Assembly: GCA_023442465.1 (NCBI GenBank)
Contig: JAEZZQ010000047.1
Location: 62,001 to 126,000 of the forward strand
Length of the DNA: 64,000 nucleotides
Origin: Bacillota bacterium
Lineage (GTDB): Bacteria > Bacillota > Clostridia > Lachnospirales > Lachnospiraceae
Reading direction: 5' to 3'
Below are positions 1-8,304 of this stretch, one piece after another. The notes beneath the pieces are model-generated. The model worked only from the letters and a program-made list of their open reading frames with translations, was not told the origin of the DNA and ran no database searches. Position 1 is the first letter of the stretch. Each line of letters opens with the position of its first letter. Both the position numbers and the translations under genes were made by a program.

Positions 1-153
1 TCAATGGGAAAGAAAAACGAGACGAAGATTCGTATGAATAACGATACAAAACGCAATTTATGCTCCGAATTCGGAATGTTTTGGACGAGACGTCCTGATG
101 TTCGGGAATTTACGGTTTTCATTTATGCTAAAAAGTTATATGATAAGTTATAA
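1..153 (+). other. Open frame cut by left window edge
   Basis: Frame 1 is open from the first base to a TAA at 151-153, giving about 50 codons rich in Lys, Arg, Asn and Phe. It could be the tail of a gene that starts outside the window, or a short ORF from the ATG at 4. No family is recognisable, and without the upstream sequence neither a ribosome binding site nor a start can be judged. The remaining bases to 231 are AT-rich leader for the next gene. Confidence 0.25.
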
Positions 154-231
154 ATAAAGCTTTGATTCCATAATTGGATGAAAGTAAAAGAAATAAAAAT
201 ATAAGCAATAGTATAAAGAAGAGGTACAAAA

Positions 232-2031
232 ATGAAAGCATCGACAGACCTGCAAAATATTCTTAAAGCGATAGACAGAAAAGGCTACCCGGCCTATAAG
301 GACACACGGGGGAGTTATTCCTTTGGCAAATACGAGTTATCCATAGACCATGTACAAGGTGACCCTTTTGCATCTCCCTCCAAGGTGAGCATACACGTAG
401 AGGGCAAGGCGGCAGGTTTCCCGAAGGAATGCTACGAGAGGAAGGAGCGCAGGATTGCTATGCAGGACTATCTGCTTCGCCTGTTTGGCAGGGAGGCGGA
501 TAAATATAATTTCAAAGCCAAGGGCTCCGGTAAAAGCGGCCTTTTGTCGGTGAGCCGCTGTGGGCAGGAGGTGCTTGAGAGAACAGCATGTGTCATCGTG
601 CCTGAAAGCGGGGCTATTATCTTACGTCTGGAAATCGGCTTTCCTGCCAACGGCAGAACGATTTGTGCGCCTGAGCTGGAAAAGATATTATTCGACTTCC
701 TCCCCAGATGTATACAAGGTGTTCTGTTTTATCCTATGTTAAATAAAGAGGAAGTGAAACATACCCTTTTTCTTGCGGATGACAGATACTACATCAGAGA
801 GCATTTGGCAGAAATGGGGCTTGCTGCGTTCGTCGCCAATGGCTCCGTACTTCCGAGGGAGTCCGGCATTTCGGACAGGCCCATGAAAAACAGCGTGCTT
901 TTCGCTTCTCCCAAGTCCATGGAAGTGACAATGAAGCTTCCTCATAAGGGTGAAATATCCGGTATGGGAATCAAAAAAGGCATAACCCTCATCGTAGGAG
1001 GCGGCTATCATGGAAAGTCCACCCTTTTAAAGGCCCTGGAGCTTGGAGTGTACGATCATATCGCAGGAGACGGCAGGGAATATGTCATTACAGAGTCCGA
1101 GGCGGTAAAAATACGTGCGGAGGACGGGCGCAGCGTGACGGGAGATGATATTTCCCTATTCGTAAATAACCTTCCCGGCGGAAAGGATACCAAACGTTTC
1201 CATACGGAAGATGCCAGTGGAAGCACCTCTCAGGCGGCGAACGTGGTGGAAGCTATAGAAAGCGGTTCCACCCTTTTACTGATAGATGAGGATACTTGTG
1301 CGACGAATTTCATGGTAAGAGACGAACTGATGCAGCGCGTCGTTCACAGAGACAAAGAGCCCATTACCCCTTTTATAGAGAGGGCAAGGTTCTTGTATGA
1401 AGAGAACGGCATATCCTGCATCATCGTGGCGGGAAGTTCGGGTTCCTATTTCAACATCGCGGACTGCATCATCCAGATGGACCATTACAGGCCGGAAGAA
1501 ATTACGGACTTCGCAAAGGAAGAGGCGAAAGCCTTCCCTGCGGTATCTCTTCCCAGGGACATCCCTGCCATGCCGGACTATGAGAGAATTCCGGCCCGCG
1601 CTGTCAAGGCGATAGAGGAGCGCAAAGGAAACAATCATTATGCACAGAAGTATGGCCGCGGAGGAAAGAACAGATACGGGAAAAATGCTGAAGGCGATGC
1701 AAGAGAGGCGGATCGCATAAAAATAAAAGGGATGGGAAAAGAAAGTGTCGTTTTGGGTAAAGAAACGATTCATCTCCATTATGTAGAGCAGCTCGTCGAT
1801 GCAGAGCAAGCCATGGCGCTGGGCTATTTGCTCGCCTATGCGGAGCAGAATATGTTCAATGGACAAGAGAATCTCAGGGATATCGTAAATAAACTGATGG
1901 AACTGGTGGAGAAAAAAGGCCTTGCTGGCGTAGTGCAAGGAAGCTTCCTGCCGTCAGGGCTGGCACTTCCGAGAAAGCAGGAGGTATTCGCCTGCTTTAA
2001 CCGTTATAGAAGCCTGAAAATAGAGAAATAA
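232..2031 (+). CDS. Predicted ATPase of the ABC class (COG3044 family)
   Basis: The 599-residue product matches my recollection of the COG3044 'predicted ATPase of the ABC class' family, soluble proteins of about 570-600 residues whose biological role is unknown. A Walker A-like loop GGGYHGKST lies near residues 257-265, and a hydrophobic strand ending LLLIDEDTCATN near 346-358 fits Walker B. A charged, Gly/Lys/Arg-rich low-complexity stretch occupies about 470-500, followed by a helical C-terminal domain. There are no membrane segments, so it should be cytoplasmic. It stands alone: the next gene is convergent. The start ATG is preceded by GAGG at about 220-224. Family assignment is confident; any cellular function would be a guess. 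Confidence 0.85.
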   Translation: MKASTDLQNILKAIDRKGYPAYKDTRGSYSFGKYELSIDHVQGDPFASPSKVSIHVEGKAAGFPKECYERKERRIAMQDYLLRLFGREADKYNFKAKGSGKSGLLSVSRCGQEVLERTACVIVPESGAIILRLEIGFPANGRTICAPELEKILFDFLPRCIQGVLFYPMLNKEEVKHTLFLADDRYYIREHLAEMGLAAFVANGSVLPRESGISDRPMKNSVLFASPKSMEVTMKLPHKGEISGMGIKKGITLIVGGGYHGKSTLLKALELGVYDHIAGDGREYVITESEAVKIRAEDGRSVTGDDISLFVNNLPGGKDTKRFHTEDASGSTSQAANVVEAIESGSTLLLIDEDTCATNFMVRDELMQRVVHRDKEPITPFIERARFLYEENGISCIIVAGSSGSYFNIADCIIQMDHYRPEEITDFAKEEAKAFPAVSLPRDIPAMPDYERIPARAVKAIEERKGNNHYAQKYGRGGKNRYGKNAEGDAREADRIKIKGMGKESVVLGKETIHLHYVEQLVDAEQAMALGYLLAYAEQNMFNGQENLRDIVNKLMELVEKKGLAGVVQGSFLPSGLALPRKQEVFACFNRYRSLKIEK

Positions 2032-2074
2032 CTGCGTACCCATTTTTGGCTTTATGGGAGCACTCTCCTATGAA

Positions 2075-2097
2075 GCAAAAAAGTCCCTTAGGGACTT
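2075..2097 (-). terminator. Intrinsic terminator of the hemerythrin-like gene
   Basis: The palindrome AAGTCCC-TTA-GGGACTT at 2081-2097 is followed, read leftward, by a run of six T. It sits 9 bases past the stop codon of the minus-strand gene and also lies 50 bases past the plus-strand ATPase stop, so it may serve both converging genes. Confidence 0.7.
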
Positions 2098-2105
2098 AAT
2101 GCTTG

Positions 2106-2531
2106 TTAATATACGCCGCATGAATTAAGATGTTTGCACAAGTCCCGGTCCTCCACTAAAATGTGATTAAACAGGAAAGTCTGCAAATACTCTTTTAACT
2201 GAATAAGGGTCTTTTTCGGATTCTTGCTCAGTTCCTTCATATCTATGGTTAAAACATTATTTTTGAAATCGTTGATAGATTTTTTATTTTTGGAAGAATC
2301 GGGATAGTTGTACTTATCCATGAGATTCTCCTCCGTATAGAGTTGATATGAGGCATAATCCCGCAGAGCACAAACGATATCCAAAAGCTGTTGGTTGGAA
2401 ACGTTCCGACAGTTGTTCATAATTAGCTGCTCTATATCTCTGCCAATACGAAATAGCTCGCGGTGCTGCGCGTCGATAATCTCAACGCCGCATTCCATTT
2501 CCTTGCACCAATCAAATTTAAAATCGAACAT
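2106..2531 (-). CDS. Hemerythrin-like protein with lost metal ligands
   Basis: This 141-residue protein has the length and pattern of a single-domain bacteriohemerythrin, which normally binds a di-iron centre and O2 in the cytoplasm. The first motif DAQHREL (His23), the Glu67-Glu68 pair and the final HILVED motif (His123, Asp128) are kept. At the position of the usual HFxxEE histidine there is Gln63, and the usual HxxxH pair is Asn82 and Ile86. Three of five histidine ligands are therefore missing, so normal di-iron binding looks unlikely. The N-terminal DFKFDWCKEMECGVEIID block is typical of the family. The start ATG at 2531-2529 is preceded on its strand by GGAGG. It may be a degenerate sensor or a structural paralogue; frameshift is not suggested because the frame is intact. 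Confidence 0.75.
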   Translation of the reverse strand: MFDFKFDWCKEMECGVEIIDAQHRELFRIGRDIEQLIMNNCRNVSNQQLLDIVCALRDYASYQLYTEENLMDKYNYPDSSKNKKSINDFKNNVLTIDMKELSKNPKKTLIQLKEYLQTFLFNHILVEDRDLCKHLNSCGVY

Positions 2532-2725
2532 AATTACCTCCGGTAAGATGAGAATGATTAAGAGTGTTAATCATGATATGCAAGCGAATATTATTATAAT
2601 ATACTACCAAAGTACTATCTGCAACCGTAAATTAGAAATTAATGATAAATTTTATTCAATTTCGGGTGTCAGAGGGCATAAATCGGCTTGTGGAATTTCT
2701 TTGGTAGTTTTAAGGAGACTGTACA

Positions 2726-3160
2726 ATGGTACTGATAGGTGCGATCGCCGTCATTTTTTTGGCGGCAGTTATTACATTAATATATATTAGGAAGCGAAAG
2801 GCCGGAAGCCCTTCCGCGATCGATGAGATGGAGGGGCGGGATTTTGAACAGTTTTGTGCGGAGCTCTTGAAGGAAAGAGGCTTTGTCGAAGTAGAAGTAA
2901 CGAAAGGCAGCGGCGACTATGGCATTGACATATTAGCGGAGAAGGACGGAGTGACCTACGCCATCCAATGCAAACGCTACGATTCTCCGGTAGGTGTGAA
3001 GGCTATCCAGGAAGCATATGCGGGCAAGGACTACTACGATCGCATGGTAGGCGCAGTACTTACTAACCACTATTTTACAGCGCCTGCCGTAGAGGCAGCA
3101 AAAAAGCTGAAAATATTATTGTGGGACAGAGGGTACTTGGACAGCATGATGCAGGAATAG
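2726..3160 (+). CDS. Membrane-anchored Mrr-type restriction endonuclease-fold protein
   Basis: The 144-residue protein has one N-terminal transmembrane helix (about residues 2-21), a basic stop-transfer RKRK, and then a compact Mrr_cat domain. The PD-(D/E)xK signature is complete: Glu41 in the first helix, GDYGIDIL with Asp68, and IQCK with Gln81 and Lys83. The family cleaves or binds DNA, often modified DNA, but short TM-tethered versions like this one are of unknown role. The start is set by AAGGAG at about 2712 and the ATG at 2726; a longer upstream reading frame has no such site. It is divergent from the hemerythrin-like gene and transcribed alone. Confidence 0.8.
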   Translation: MVLIGAIAVIFLAAVITLIYIRKRKAGSPSAIDEMEGRDFEQFCAELLKERGFVEVEVTKGSGDYGIDILAEKDGVTYAIQCKRYDSPVGVKAIQEAYAGKDYYDRMVGAVLTNHYFTAPAVEAAKKLKILLWDRGYLDSMMQE

Positions 3161-3204
3161 TATCAAGGGGCTGATTCATCAGTTCAGTTCTTCATGTGAA
3201 AAAC

Positions 3205-3240
3205 AAAAGTTGTACTTATTATATGAGTACAACTTTTTTA
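3205..3240 (+). terminator. Stem-loop after the Mrr-type gene; possible AraR-like site
   Basis: Arms AAAAGTTGTACT (3205-3216) and AGTACAACTTTT (3226-3237) are perfect inverted repeats with a 9-base loop, followed by T-rich sequence. This works as an intrinsic terminator. The half-site AGTACAACTTT recurs at 3408-3418 just before araA, so the palindrome could alternatively or additionally be an operator for an AraR-type repressor. Confidence 0.5.
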
Positions 3241-3269
3241 AATTTGTATTATAAACATGCATTTATATA

Positions 3270-3298
3270 TTGACAAGTGAAAGGGAAAAATATAATAT
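3270..3298 (+). promoter_or_regulatory. Candidate promoter of the arabinose operon
   Basis: TTGACA at 3270-3275 is followed after 17 bases by TAATAT, or after 15 bases by TATAAT (3291-3296). The remaining leader to 3493 has no ORF. It contains the repeated element AAGTACAACTTT at 3407-3418 and a related TACAACT at about 3391, possible repressor half-sites. This accounts for the 333-base gap between the nuclease gene and araA. Confidence 0.5.
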
Positions 3299-3493
3299 TA
3301 TCTTATAAAGATTTACTGAGAAACTGTAAATATTTGTATATGTTATATATACAATTGAAATATGCGTTTGGCAGAACACATACAAAACAATACAACTGCT
3401 ATAAATAAGTACAACTTTGCCGACGTGCCGATCGCTACCGCCGTCATATCGGTATAACAACCACAAACAATAAGCTTATAGGAGGATTGAAGA

Positions 3494-4990
3494 ATGAAAA
3501 CAGGAAAGAATTACAAGTTTTGGTTTTGCACAGGCTCTCAGGATTTATATGGAGATGAATGTCTCGCTCAGGTTGCGGAGCATTCGAAGATTATTGTAGA
3601 GAATTTGAATAAGTCCGGCATACTGCCTTTTGAAATTGTATGGAAGCCTACGCTGATTACCAACGAGCTCATCAGAAGGACCTTTAATGAGGCTAATGCG
3701 GATGAAGAATGCGCGGGTGTTATTACATGGATGCACACCTTTTCCCCTGCGAAGTCATGGATACTCGGACTTCAGGAATACAGAAAGCCGCTGATGCATC
3801 TTCATACCCAGTTTAACGAAGAGATTCCTTACGACACAATCGATATGGATTTCATGAACGAGAACCAGTCCGCTCATGGAGACAGGGAATACGGACACAT
3901 CGTAAGCCGCATGGGAATCGAGAGAAAGATCGTAGTCGGACATTGGAGTGATAAAGAAGTACAGAAGAAGCTTGCCGACTGGATGAGAACGGCAATCGGT
4001 ATTATGGAATCTTCCCATATCCGCGTATGCCGTATTGCGGACAACATGAGAAATGTAGCTGTAACAGAAGGCGATAAAGTAGAAGCACAGATTAAATTCG
4101 GCTGGGAAATAGATGCTTATCCCGTTAACGAAATCATAGAGTATGTGAAAGATGTAAAAGAAGGAGAAATTAATTCTCTTGTCGATGAATATTACACAAA
4201 ATATGATATAATCCTAGAAGGAAGAGATGCGGCTGAGTTTAGGAGACATGTAGCTGTTCAGGCAGGCATTGAAATCGGCTTTGAGAAATTCCTGGAAGAG
4301 AAGAACTATCAGGCTATCGTTACCCATTTCGGAGATTTGGGAGAGCTTAAGCAGCTTCCGGGACTGGCTATCCAGAGACTTATGGAAAAAGGCTACGGCT
4401 TCGGAGGAGAAGGCGACTGGAAGACAGCAGCTATGGTTCGTTTGATGAAGATCATGGCGTCCGGAATTAAAGATGCCAAGGGAACCTCCTTTATGGAAGA
4501 CTATACCTATAATCTCGTGCCCGGCAAGGAAGGCATTCTTCAGGCCCATATGCTGGAGGTATGTCCTACCGTTGCGGACGGAAAAGTAAGCATCAAAGTA
4601 AATCCGCTTTCTATGGGTAACAGAGAAGAGCCCGCTCGTCTCGTATTTACCTCCAAGACGGGCGCGGGTGTAGCTACCTCCCTGATCGATTTAGGAACGA
4701 GATTCCGCCTGATCATCAATGCGGTAGACTGTAAGAAGATAGAAAAACCTATGCCGAAGCTTCCGGTTGCGGCAGCATTCTGGACACCTCAGCCTAATCT
4801 TAAGGTAGGAGCGGAGGCTTGGATACTGGCAGGCGGTGCGCACCATACGGCATTCTCGTATGACCTTACGGTAGACCAGATGGTAGACTGGGCGGCAGCT
4901 ATGGGAATTGAAAGTGTTGTTATCGATAATGATACAACAATCAGAAACTTTAAGAATGAACTCAGATGGAATGAGGTTGCATTCAGATAA
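3494..4990 (+). CDS. araA: L-arabinose isomerase
   Basis: The 498-residue product converts L-arabinose to L-ribulose, the first step of cytoplasmic arabinose catabolism. Its length matches the family (about 490-500). Diagnostic blocks are visible: FCTGSQDLYG at the N-terminus, GYGFGGEGDWKTAA with the catalytic Glu306 by this numbering, GTSFMEDYTYNL, the HMLEVCP block with a metal-binding His, and GGAHHTAFS near the C-terminus. GGAGG at about 3481 precedes the ATG. It begins an operon with the FGGY kinase (42-base gap) and araD. Nearby repeated GTACAACTT elements suggest AraR-type repression, and an AraR-like regulator is encoded 24 kb away at 27664. Confidence 0.95.
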   Translation: MKTGKNYKFWFCTGSQDLYGDECLAQVAEHSKIIVENLNKSGILPFEIVWKPTLITNELIRRTFNEANADEECAGVITWMHTFSPAKSWILGLQEYRKPLMHLHTQFNEEIPYDTIDMDFMNENQSAHGDREYGHIVSRMGIERKIVVGHWSDKEVQKKLADWMRTAIGIMESSHIRVCRIADNMRNVAVTEGDKVEAQIKFGWEIDAYPVNEIIEYVKDVKEGEINSLVDEYYTKYDIILEGRDAAEFRRHVAVQAGIEIGFEKFLEEKNYQAIVTHFGDLGELKQLPGLAIQRLMEKGYGFGGEGDWKTAAMVRLMKIMASGIKDAKGTSFMEDYTYNLVPGKEGILQAHMLEVCPTVADGKVSIKVNPLSMGNREEPARLVFTSKTGAGVATSLIDLGTRFRLIINAVDCKKIEKPMPKLPVAAAFWTPQPNLKVGAEAWILAGGAHHTAFSYDLTVDQMVDWAAAMGIESVVIDNDTTIRNFKNELRWNEVAFR

Positions 4991-5032
4991 TATCATATTG
5001 GATAGATAACATTTTAAGGGAAGGGGTATCGG

Positions 5033-6628
5033 ATGAGCAATATAAAAGAAATGATTCTTAGCGGAAAGACGGCGCTCGGTATTGAGCTCGGTTCAACGAG
5101 AATAAAGGCGGTTTTAATAGGGGAAGATAATTCCCCTATCGCTTCTGGCGGTTATGGATGGGAGAATCAATACAAGGATGGTGTTTGGACCTATGATATT
5201 GAGGATGTATGGATGGGGCTTCAGGGCAGCTATAGCAAGTTGGCCGAGGAAGTGAAGAGTAAATATGATGTTTCGCTTCAGACAATAGGAAGCATTGGTT
5301 TCAGTGCTATGATGCACGGTTATATGGCATTTGATAAGGGAGGCGAGATTCTCGTTCCCTTCCGTACGTGGAGAAATACTACGACAGGACAGGCGGCAGC
5401 GGAACTGACCGAATTATTTAATTACAATATTCCTCTGAGATGGAGTATTTCTCATTTAAGGCAGGCAATCCTGGACAAGGAAGAACATGTGAAGGATATT
5501 GACTTCTTTACTACGCTTGCCGGATATGTACATTGGAAGCTTACCGGAGAAAGAGTGCTCGGCGTGGGCGATGCATCCGGTATGTTCCCCATTGATATCG
5601 ATACGAAAGACTATAATAAGCAGATGATAGAGCAGTTCGACAAGCTGGTAGCAGGAGAAAATTACCCATGGAAGTTAACGGATATACTTCCTAAGGTTCT
5701 TCTTGCCGGTGAAAATGCAGGAACTCTTACGGAAGAAGGTGCAAAGCTTTTGGATCCTACCGGTGAGCTGAAGGCCGGAATCCCGATTTGCCCTCCGGAA
5801 GGCGATGCTGGAACCGGCATGACGGCGACTAACAGCGTGGCAGTGAAAACTGGTAATGTTTCTGCCGGAACGAGCGTTTTTGCTATGATCGTGTTGGAGA
5901 AAGACCTTTCTAAGGTATATCCGGAAATCGACTTGGTGACCACGCCGGATGGAAGTCTGGTAGCTATGGTTCATTGTAATAACTGTACTTCGGATTTAAA
6001 TGCTTGGGTGAATATTTTCAAAGAATTTATGGAGACGATTGGTTTGGAAGTGAATATGCCTAAGCTCTATGATGACTTGTACTTCAAGGCGTTAGAAGGA
6101 GATGCCGATTGCGGAGGTCTGCTTTCCTATTGCTATTTCTCAGGAGAACCGGTAACCGGTTTTGACGAGGGACGTCCTCTGTTCGCGCGTGAGATGAATT
6201 GCAATTTCACCCTTGCTAACTTTATGAGATCTCATCTTTATTCTTCCCTGGCAGCTTTGAAGATCGGTTTGGATATCCTGTTTAAAGAGGAGAAGGTTCA
6301 GGCGGATGAAATCTTCGGTCATGGCGGTTTGTTCAAGACGGAAGGTGTTGGTCAGGGCTTTTTGGCAGCGGCTATGGATACTCCGGTATCCGTTATGGAG
6401 ACTGCGGGAGAAGGCGGAGCGTGGGGAATCGCCGTACTTGCCTCCTATATGAACAACAAAGAAGATGATGAGACACTTTCTCATTATCTTAATGAAAAGG
6501 TATTTGCGGGAAATAAAGGAATTAAGATGGCTCCTGATCCGAAGGATGTGGAAGGATTTGATGCATTCATCAGTCGCTATAAAGCAGGATTGCCGATAGA
6601 AAAGGCCGCAGTAGAAAGTATGAAATAA
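5033..6628 (+). CDS. FGGY-family carbohydrate kinase, probable L-ribulokinase
   Basis: The 531-residue protein has the ribonuclease-H-like FGGY kinase fold: N-terminal phosphate-binding LGIELGSTRIKAVLI (about 15-29) and a C-terminal domain with the ATP-binding GHGGLFKTEGVGQ loop. It is similar in style to xylulokinases rather than to classical AraB. Placed between araA and araD, it most likely phosphorylates L-ribulose to L-ribulose 5-phosphate, filling the araB role by a different FGGY branch. GGAAGGGG at about 5019 precedes the ATG. Transcribed with araA and araD. The exact substrate rests on context; xylulose or a related ketose is an alternative. Confidence 0.85.
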   Translation: MSNIKEMILSGKTALGIELGSTRIKAVLIGEDNSPIASGGYGWENQYKDGVWTYDIEDVWMGLQGSYSKLAEEVKSKYDVSLQTIGSIGFSAMMHGYMAFDKGGEILVPFRTWRNTTTGQAAAELTELFNYNIPLRWSISHLRQAILDKEEHVKDIDFFTTLAGYVHWKLTGERVLGVGDASGMFPIDIDTKDYNKQMIEQFDKLVAGENYPWKLTDILPKVLLAGENAGTLTEEGAKLLDPTGELKAGIPICPPEGDAGTGMTATNSVAVKTGNVSAGTSVFAMIVLEKDLSKVYPEIDLVTTPDGSLVAMVHCNNCTSDLNAWVNIFKEFMETIGLEVNMPKLYDDLYFKALEGDADCGGLLSYCYFSGEPVTGFDEGRPLFAREMNCNFTLANFMRSHLYSSLAALKIGLDILFKEEKVQADEIFGHGGLFKTEGVGQGFLAAAMDTPVSVMETAGEGGAWGIAVLASYMNNKEDDETLSHYLNEKVFAGNKGIKMAPDPKDVEGFDAFISRYKAGLPIEKAAVESMK

Positions 6629-6696
6629 GCTGGCTGCCTGGAAATGCCGCCAAGTGAATTTGTGTGCGTGCTAAAACATGCAGATGGGAGTCAAAT

Positions 6697-7386
6697 ATGT
6701 TAGAAGAACTGAAAAAACAAGTATATGAAGCGAATATGCTGTTGCCTAAATACGGTCTTGTTACCTTTACATGGGGAAATGTGAGTGGAATTGACCGGGA
6801 GAAACAGCTTTTTGTCATTAAGCCCAGCGGTGTGGAATACGACAAGCTGACGGCTGATGATATGGTGGTTATGGATATGGAGGGTAATAAAGTAGAAGGA
6901 AAATATAACCCTTCCTCCGACACGGCCACACATCTGGAGTTATATAAAGCATTTCCGAAGGTGGGAGGTATCGTGCATACTCACTCTTCGTGGGCGACTA
7001 GCTGGGCACAGGCCGGCAGGGGAATTCCGTGCTACGGGACAACCCATGCAGATTACATGTATGGAGAAATCCCATGTGTCAGATGTCTGACTAAGGAAGA
7101 GATTGAAGGTGCTTATGAGAAGAATACCGGACTTCTGATTGCCGATTATTTTAAGGATAAAGATTATGAAGCAGTTCCGGCAGTTCTTTGCAAGAACCAT
7201 GGACCGTTTTCCTGGGGGAAAGATGCCAATGAAGCGGTACACAATGCGGTAGTGCTGGAAGAAGTGGCTAAGATGGCGGCTCGTTGTGAGCGGATTAACA
7301 GCGAGGTAGCTCCTGCACCTGCGGAATTGCAGGATAAGCACTATTATAGGAAGCACGGTGCGAATGCATATTATGGACAGAAGTAG
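6697..7386 (+). CDS. araD: L-ribulose-5-phosphate 4-epimerase
   Basis: This 229-residue class II aldolase-fold enzyme interconverts L-ribulose 5-phosphate and D-xylulose 5-phosphate, ending the arabinose pathway. Zinc ligands are visible in HTHSSWATSW and KNHGPFSWG, and the HADYMYG block is typical. Length matches AraD (about 230). I use the ATG at 6697, which has GGGAG seven bases upstream, rather than the in-frame ATG at 6664, which has no ribosome binding site and would add 11 atypical residues. The product D-xylulose 5-phosphate is a substrate for the split transketolase and epimerase encoded at 39.3-41.7 kb. Confidence 0.93.
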   Translation: MLEELKKQVYEANMLLPKYGLVTFTWGNVSGIDREKQLFVIKPSGVEYDKLTADDMVVMDMEGNKVEGKYNPSSDTATHLELYKAFPKVGGIVHTHSSWATSWAQAGRGIPCYGTTHADYMYGEIPCVRCLTKEEIEGAYEKNTGLLIADYFKDKDYEAVPAVLCKNHGPFSWGKDANEAVHNAVVLEEVAKMAARCERINSEVAPAPAELQDKHYYRKHGANAYYGQK

Positions 7387-7396
7387 GAAGTAAAAG

Positions 7397-7423
7397 GTTA
7401 CTGTGAACGGAGTGGACAGTAAC
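7397..7423. repeat. End fragment of the dispersed GTTACTG element
   Basis: GTTACTG and CAGTAAC flank a 13-base core nearly identical to the subterminal hairpin of the complete element at 54320-54469 (24-base stretch with two differences). It is a solo end or remnant of the element found in full at 44128 and 54320. Confidence 0.5.
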
Positions 7424-7463
7424 AGTAAAAGTATGTCTGCACATATTTTCTATAGAAAAACAA

Positions 7464-7506
7464 TGAATAGCTGCAAACGAGAGGTAGAATCGTTTGCAGC
7501 TATTCA
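7464..7506 (+). terminator. Long perfect hairpin after araD
   Basis: Two 17-base arms (7464-7480 and 7490-7506) are perfectly complementary around a 9-base loop. The hairpin starts 78 bases after araD. It lacks a strong T-run, so it may be a weak terminator or a 3' stabilising structure for the arabinose mRNA. Confidence 0.5.
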
Positions 7507-7576
7507 CTATTTACAGGAAATGCCGATACATATAGCAAAGGTTATTATTGTAAATATTATTATAGGGGGATATCGT

Positions 7577-8233
7577 ATGCTGATTGGAGGAACCAATACA
7601 TCACAGAGTAATTATTATCATATGGCGATAAGGACGGAGAGCCAGCTGGAATTTGCAAATAAAACTGCGGAGGGAGAGGCGGCAGAAAGCATTGCCCGGC
7701 AGATGAAAGACAAGCTGGTGAGGGATAAAGGCGAGGTTCAGGCGATTCCCGAGAAGGGAAAAGGAGCACCTTATTCTTATCTTGCGGATGAAAACGGTAT
7801 TGTGGAATATAAAGGAGTTATTTTCCGCTGTGATAACGAAAAAAGAGAACTTTGTCTCGGAGATATGAGCAATCGCAAAAATGTAATCCGGATTCCTTTG
7901 TCCGGAGGCGGATGTCTTATGGTGAATCGGGATAATATCGATCAGCTGGGGAAAGCGATAGGCATGTTTTCTCCGGAGGACATCAATAACATTTTGCGCG
8001 CACTGAAATTGGATGCGAAGATTCAGGAGATGAAGAAGGAAATGGAAGAAATGGAAGACGGTATCGGCAAGAGCAGTGCGGAGCAGAATGCGGACAGTGC
8101 AAAAGAGGCAGCTGAGGCATCGGAAGACGAGCAAAAGGCGAGAGGCTTTCATGGATATGAAGAAAAAGAGGATGGGAAGCCTTTTGTATTGGAGGAATGG
8201 CAGTTTGATACATTGACAAAGGAGATTCTTTGA
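7577..8233 (+). CDS. Hypothetical protein with acidic coiled-coil tail
   Basis: I do not recognise a family for this 218-residue protein. The N-terminus (MLIGGTNTSQSNYYHMAIR) has no signal peptide or membrane helix. Residues 80-130 look like a small beta-rich domain, followed by a helical segment and a Glu/Lys/Ala-rich, probably coiled-coil stretch (about 140-190). The frame extends upstream to 7403, but that part runs through the araD hairpin and has no ribosome binding site. GGGGGATATCGT before the ATG at 7577 supports this start. It lies 71 bases ahead of the sortase gene and may be co-transcribed with it. Confidence 0.7.
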   Translation: MLIGGTNTSQSNYYHMAIRTESQLEFANKTAEGEAAESIARQMKDKLVRDKGEVQAIPEKGKGAPYSYLADENGIVEYKGVIFRCDNEKRELCLGDMSNRKNVIRIPLSGGGCLMVNRDNIDQLGKAIGMFSPEDINNILRALKLDAKIQEMKKEMEEMEDGIGKSSAEQNADSAKEAAEASEDEQKARGFHGYEEKEDGKPFVLEEWQFDTLTKEIL

Positions 8234-8304
8234 TTAATAATAAATAGAAAGTGGAATAAGCGGATAATAGAATAAATAGAAACACAGTGGAAAAGGTAGG
8301 CGGG

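Noticed and set aside
2726..3160. Part of a restriction-modification or defence island
   Set aside because: No methylase, helicase or other defence gene is adjacent; a lone membrane-tethered Mrr-type protein is insufficient.
7403..7576. N-terminal extension of the hypothetical protein
   Set aside because: The frame is open from a GTG at 7403, but it crosses the GTTACTG fragment and the 17-base-arm hairpin and has no ribosome binding site; the ATG at 7577 is preferred.
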